Part shown: positions 59,788-64,000 of the stretch, one piece after another
Position numbering within the stretch: position 1 is the first letter of the stretch
How the letters are laid out: every line of letters begins with the position of its first letter
Source of the DNA: Adiantum capillus-veneris
Lineage: Eukaryota; Streptophyta; Polypodiopsida; Polypodiales; Pteridaceae
DNA: 64,000 nucleotides
Direction: 5' to 3'
NCBI GenBank assembly: GCA_014529385.2
Contig: CM043954.1
Span: 7,193,806-7,257,805, forward strand
The notes under the pieces: model-generated
What the model saw: only the letters and a program-made list of their open reading frames with translations
Databases searched by the model: none
Told to the model about the DNA's origin: nothing
Position numbers and translations under genes: made by a program

Positions 59788-59816
59788 CAACACTAATTTT
59801 AGTGCTCATACCAACG
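59700..59816. repeat. Inverted repeat around an (AT)n run
   Basis: CGTTGGTATAAGCACTAAAAT (59700-59720) and its reverse complement (59796-59816, one mismatch) flank a pure AT run at 59754-59785. Further partial copies of GCGTTGGTATAA.CACTAAAA occur in tandem at 59723-59750. Confidence 0.85.
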
Positions 59817-59925
59817 ATACCATACCAATGTTGATACTGACACTCATACCAAGGCTTTTTATTCTTATGAACAAACTTATTGTTGTCGATACTCGCATAG
59901 ATATTTGTGCGACATGTTGTAGTGT

Positions 59926-59988
59926 GTGCATGTGCCGAATGAGCTAAGAAGTAAGCTTGATCCAAAAGCAGAAAAATGTGTGTTAGGA
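59926..59988 (+). pseudogene. Short copia integrase fragment
   Basis: About 20 codons read VHVPNELRSKLDPKAEKCVL, matching the region of copia integrases that reads VPKE.R.KLD.KA..CIF. It abuts the end of G4 and is on the opposite strand. Confidence 0.45.
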
Positions 59989-60955
59989 TTTGAAATGTTC
60001 AGGTGCAGGGTGTAAGTTTGTGGGGTCATGTTGTTCTGTGGACTGTGATTTCACTTCTGATTCCTTTTGTTGTTGAGCTAACTCTTGATTTTGTCGTCTC
60101 CTTACGGTACGGCTCAACTTTGGCTTCTCTGTAGCCTCTAGTTGTGCGATGTCAATGGGTTGTGGACTACACCACATAACACTTTGAAGGGATTCACCCC
60201 AATTTCTACCAACTTCCGATGAGCATCACATGCCCCTATATAATTAAGCCATTCTGCGGTAGATTTCTTTCATTTATTCTAGCACGTACATTTGCTCAAT
60301 ATTGTCGTCTCTTATATCTCTTACTCTTCTTGTCTAATTTTTTATTATGGCCGATCTCTAGTGAAGAGTCACTAGATGAATCGCTACTTGTGTCTTCTGC
60401 TCCCTTGGATAGATTGTCATCTAGGGTACCACTGGACCCTGAATGGTTTGTCCCCACCTTTGCACTAAGATTAAACTCAGATTCTTCGTCCTCAGAGTCA
60501 ATTTCAATTGATGATTCTGATCCCAAATCGTGTGGGCTATAGTCTTGTGAGACGCTACTGGTTCCAATGCCAGTCAAACCTTCATCTTGTAGGTCATCAG
60601 AAGCTATATGCATTGCTTCTAGCATATTTAAGGGTACGAGTGGTGGCGTTTCATCCCCCTCAGGTGTTACCCAGGTCGTCCCTCTATTTCCCCAAGTGTC
60701 TATGGTTGCTGCTAGGTGGACCCAATCCACATTGTTCGACTCAGTCATCCCAGGTAGTACATCCATATAAGGAAAATCTTCCCCAACGTCAGTGTCCACT
60801 TTACACGTGTAACAATACTGCAATGGGACCGAGTGAACTGTGTTGTCAGATCTATGATCAATTATAAACCTGTTTCCTAGGGGATGTGCTCAACCAGTTA
60901 CAAGATCCACTTGAATGACAGAATGTTGAAAATGCAGGTAGACATGGTTTTTAGA
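59983..60955 (-). pseudogene. G4 acidic region after protease
   Basis: After the protease, a 175-codon open frame (60823-60296) is rich in Asp, Glu and Ser (SSIEIDSEDEESEFN, EDTSSDSSSDSSLEIG) and ends in a basic patch (KKLDKKSKRYKRR). A Gln-rich frame follows (60177-59983). RT would normally come next but is missing. Function unknown. Confidence 0.55.
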
Positions 60956-61560
60956 CTAGTCATGCACCATTTTTGCTTCCCTCATGAAAGGACATCCTAA
61001 GATCATCTCCGATGCCATAGTGTGCTTGGAGTAATCCATAACAATGAAGGTAATTCTTATTTTATGTCCAAAGACCTTGATCTTGAGATCTTCTAGCATC
61101 CCAATAGGTTTAACAATAGACCCATTGGCCATCTTCACTACTATTGTTGTGGTCGCAAGGTGAGGTCTTCCCATAGTTTCCCATAAATTTTTAGTCACAA
61201 TGCTAACCCAGCACCACCATCAAGGATTCTCTTCACAGTTAATCCCTTAGTAGTGATTGGTATGGTTGCATTGGATTCATCACCCTCAAAGTATTGTCCC
61301 AACTTGTTAACAGGTATTTCTACCACAAGGTTCTCATCTAGGTTGGGTTGTGGATCTAAGTGTTCCTCCTCTATCAGTATCTCCCCAGCTCCATCCATTT
61401 GTGCAAATTGTGGTATCCCTAACTTTAGTTCTCCATTGAGGAAGGCTCGAAGAGCTGAGTCTAGCTTAGGGTCTTTATATAGTTTGGACATGAAGGTGGT
61501 TCTAACTTCTGAAGACATGAAATCCATCAATTTGACAATGTTTAACGACACCTTTTGGGC
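60956..61560 (-). pseudogene. G4 protease
   Basis: The active site region reads RILDGGAGLAL, of the plant DGGSG type. Downstream come VVKMANGSIVKPIGML and MILGCPFM, the usual protease blocks. A frame change near 61197 separates the two halves. Confidence 0.75.
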
Positions 61561-61898
61561 TTCAGTCCATTGACGTCATGGGGAAGATGGGATCTCCATT
61601 TCTTTGATAGGATCAGGTAGTCCCTCTATAAATTACTTTCCATCAAGAAGTGAGTACGCCCACTTTCCCATGACTTTAAGTCACTTTCTTTTTGGATGAC
61701 ACTAGGTATGGCTAAAGGTCTATGAGCTTGGTGAGGTTGTTGTTGCATAGGGAACACGGTGTCTGTAATCTAGATCTGCCTAGGTGCTGGTTCTAGATCC
61801 CTTTGGATATCTTCTACCAGACTCCTTAATTGCTTGACTCGCTTGATCTCCTTTGTAGGGTTTGGATAAGTTCCTATCTTCTTCCTGGATCCTGGCCA

Positions 61899-63911
61899 TT
61901 ATGGCTCATGAAGATCTTCCTTGTTGGTTTCTATCTTAGTGGTCATTTTGGTCTCCATGTTTTCACATGAATCAGAATCCTCGTCAACGTCGTTCATATA
62001 TACAGGGTCGTCACCAGTCCCTATGTTGGTCTTTGAACTGGGGTCTAACTTCGCTGCTTTTTGCGATCTCTTCCTTCGTGTTTTTTTCTTTTTCTGAGAT
62101 TGGGCAATCGATATCGTGTCTCTTTCCTCAAGAATATAATTTTGTTTTCGCAGCATGGATCATGTGAGTACGTTTACTGGTACCACAGGTGTACTTTGTG
62201 ATGGCTCCTTGGTAACCTCAATCAAGTTTAATGGCGTGATCTTCGATGCATTTGGATTATTTGGACATTGGGCAATCAAATGATCTATGCCACATCGATT
62301 ACATATGAGTATCGGCATTGTAGACATGCTCGCTTGATTGGTTTGTATTAGTGTGGTGTTCTTTTGTAGCCTAATAGGACACTCGGCCACATGATGTGGA
62401 CCTCCACACTCATAGCATTGAAGAGGTGGTCTCTTAGCAGTGTAATTGATATTTTGGCCTCTTGCAGCAAGAGCAGCTACTTGATAAACAGGTTTGACTT
62501 GTCCCCAATAGTCCTCCATGTAGTATTGTGGACTTTCTTCAAGCACATCCATCCCATAGGCAATATTGGGGTCTATATCTTCCTCACAGCCTTCCAAACA
62601 AGCAATAGATGACTCACAACCCACTTGATTCATAGAAGTGATTCTCGGATGTGGTGGTTGCGTTCCTAGCACTGGAGGTGGTAAGCGTGTTGTTTGAACA
62701 ATATTTTGGGCCCTAGGGACCATGTGTTGTGACGTTTGTTCAAGAGGTGGGGCCGGCATCAATGCAGGCACTCGAGGTGTGTCTGTCCATGCTAAGGTTG
62801 GTCTATTGTCCATCACGTGCTTATATACTATGCAATCCTTAGCTTGATGACCATACCTCCCACAGGCATTGCAGTTCCCATTGAATTTTACTCTAAAATT
62901 AGGACATTCACTAGTACTATGTGGTCCATAGCATACTGAGCACCATTGTTGCTCCCTTCTTAGATACATATGATTTTTTTGTGGAGCACGATTGTCTCTA
63001 AGACTCTCTTGAATGGCCTTCATGAAATCTACTAAAGTCATCTCAGATATCTTTGGCTCCTTAGCAATAGGCTTTAGAGTCATTGGACGATGCCTCGATG
63101 CTTACCAGCTAATAGACTTAGGCTCAACAGACACTCTTTCTTGTTGAATCATTAAATTATCCTCCAATTGGATCGCATTGGTGGTGACTGCTTCCCAAGT
63201 GGTGATACCTCTAATGACTAGGCCATTGTAGATATCCTCATGTCGTAATCCCCTAATGAATCTACCAAGAAATTGATTATTATTGAAGCGCTCATTTTGA
63301 TTACAATGAGAATTCAAATGCTTCAAGCGAATAATAAAGTCTCTCATCGACTCTCCTTCCTCTGATTGGGCTTTCTGGAGCTAAGAGGCTACACCCCAAA
63401 GCACTTCCTCTCGTATGTATTCTTTTAAGAACAGTCTCCTGAGAGTAGGGTAATTTCTTTTTTCTTCCACCCTTAGGGTTCTATACCAATCCCCAGCCTT
63501 CCCACTTAAGGTTAGGCTTAAAGCATTACCCTTATGCAAGTCATTGTGTTCTCCAAGAGAATCGCATATTTTTTCAAATACTTCGATATGCTTTCTCACA
63601 TCCCCATCTCCACTAAATTTTTGTGTGAGCTTGGCTATTTGTATTGTCTTACTTCTAGGTTCCCTATCAGGCGTGTTACGCATATTCTCAGCAATAGATC
63701 GATCGATAGCTTGAGCAAATGTTGCCAAGTCACCTAAGTGAGCAGGAACCGTGGGTGGAGGTGCTCCAGAGACTACATGTGGAGTAGGTATTGGCATTGG
63801 GCTTGGCATATAGGAAGCCCTTGGGTTCCACGTTTGGTAAGGTTTTGCACCATGTGGCGGCCCAAAGTTCATATGTGTGGCCCTAGGCATAGCAGACATC
63901 GGATGTGACAT
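61899..63911 (-). pseudogene. G4 gag with four zinc knuckles
   Basis: The Pro-rich N-terminus (63911) is followed by a capsid-like region (KIAKLTQKFSGDGDVRKHIE, NALSLTLSGKAGDWYRTL, MRDFIIRLKHLNSHC). Four knuckles lie at 62950-62250: CSVCYGPHSTSEC, CNACGRYGHQAKDC, CYECGGPHHVAEC and CNRCGIDHLIAQC. Only the second has the canonical CX2CX4HX4C spacing; the other three read CX2CX3HX4C. The upstream edge of gag may extend past the ATG given. In-frame stops at 63381, 63102 and 62160 break it. Confidence 0.8.
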
Positions 63912-64000
63912 GCTAATGCTAGCCGGTATGGTCCCATGGAAATAAGAACTTGGGTGTTGTGGTTGTGGAGCATAGGTAGTTGAAACAATGGGAGGGGTAG

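Larger units (their letters stand above)
59983..64000 (-). mobile_element. G4: Ty3/gypsy gag-protease part, runs off the window
   Basis: Gag, four zinc knuckles, protease and an acidic downstream region lie on the minus strand. RT, RNase H and integrase are absent; the element ends near 59983. Its 5' end and LTR lie beyond 64000. Gag stops at 63381, 63102, 62160 and 61899 are all in one frame, and each can come from one C-to-T change. Confidence 0.8.

Overview
This 64 kb window looks like nuclear DNA of a land plant with a large, repeat-rich genome. The evidence is the retrotransposon content: Ty3/gypsy elements with CCHC gag, DGG-type proteases and plant-type double RNase H; a Ty1/copia element; primer-binding sites of the initiator-methionine tRNA type; a LINE fragment; and a CACTA transposon remnant. 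I see no intact host gene, no rRNA or tRNA gene, and nothing bacterial or organellar. A gymnosperm, fern or similar genome would fit, but the sequence alone does not settle the species. Almost every open frame belongs to a decayed mobile element. The long runs of repeated Cys-Val or Thr-His codons are only GT/AC microsatellites.

Layout, 0-22 kb. A plus-strand gypsy element (called G1, with two RNase H domains) is split at base 980 by a second gypsy element (N1, minus strand, 980-9608, 5-bp target duplication CGAAG). N1 has two ~395-bp LTRs and one continuous gag-pol-extra-domain reading frame of 2,587 codons, broken by 12 stop codons and no frameshift. G1 resumes at 9609 and ends in its LTR (11156-14964), which holds a further 2.6-kb TG...CA insertion. 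The stretch 9463-16583 is then repeated in inverted orientation at 17587-21969. The ~1-kb centre of this inverted repeat is the 3' end of a copia element. The copia 5' part lies on the opposite strand, outside the right arm, at 21970-25589.

Layout, 22-42 kb. After the copia element (called C1) comes the rest of the LTR it inserted into (25590-26522). Two minus-strand gypsy elements of one family follow. G2 (26527-36338) carries a solo G1-type LTR with a 4-bp target duplication and several short tandem duplications. G3 (36339 to about 42315) is truncated. Their 2.1-kb LTRs are rich in GA/CT and GT microsatellites.

Layout, 42-64 kb. Unrecognised coding remnants (42.3-44.4 kb) are followed by a tandem repeat, a LINE fragment, and two related minus-strand decayed genes of unknown family (P1 50.5-53.0 kb, P2 55.0-56.1 kb). 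Immediately upstream of each lies an array of short palindromes spaced about 285-294 bp apart, and the two arrays share a common palindrome design. After these come a plus-strand CACTA remnant with a DUF4216-like domain, three hairpins, and the gag-protease part of a fourth gypsy element (G4, minus strand, reaching the end of the window).

Most worth following up are the palindrome arrays beside P1/P2, the inverted duplication that splits the copia element (real, or an assembly join of two haplotypes), and the single 2,587-codon frame of N1 with its C-to-T-type stops.
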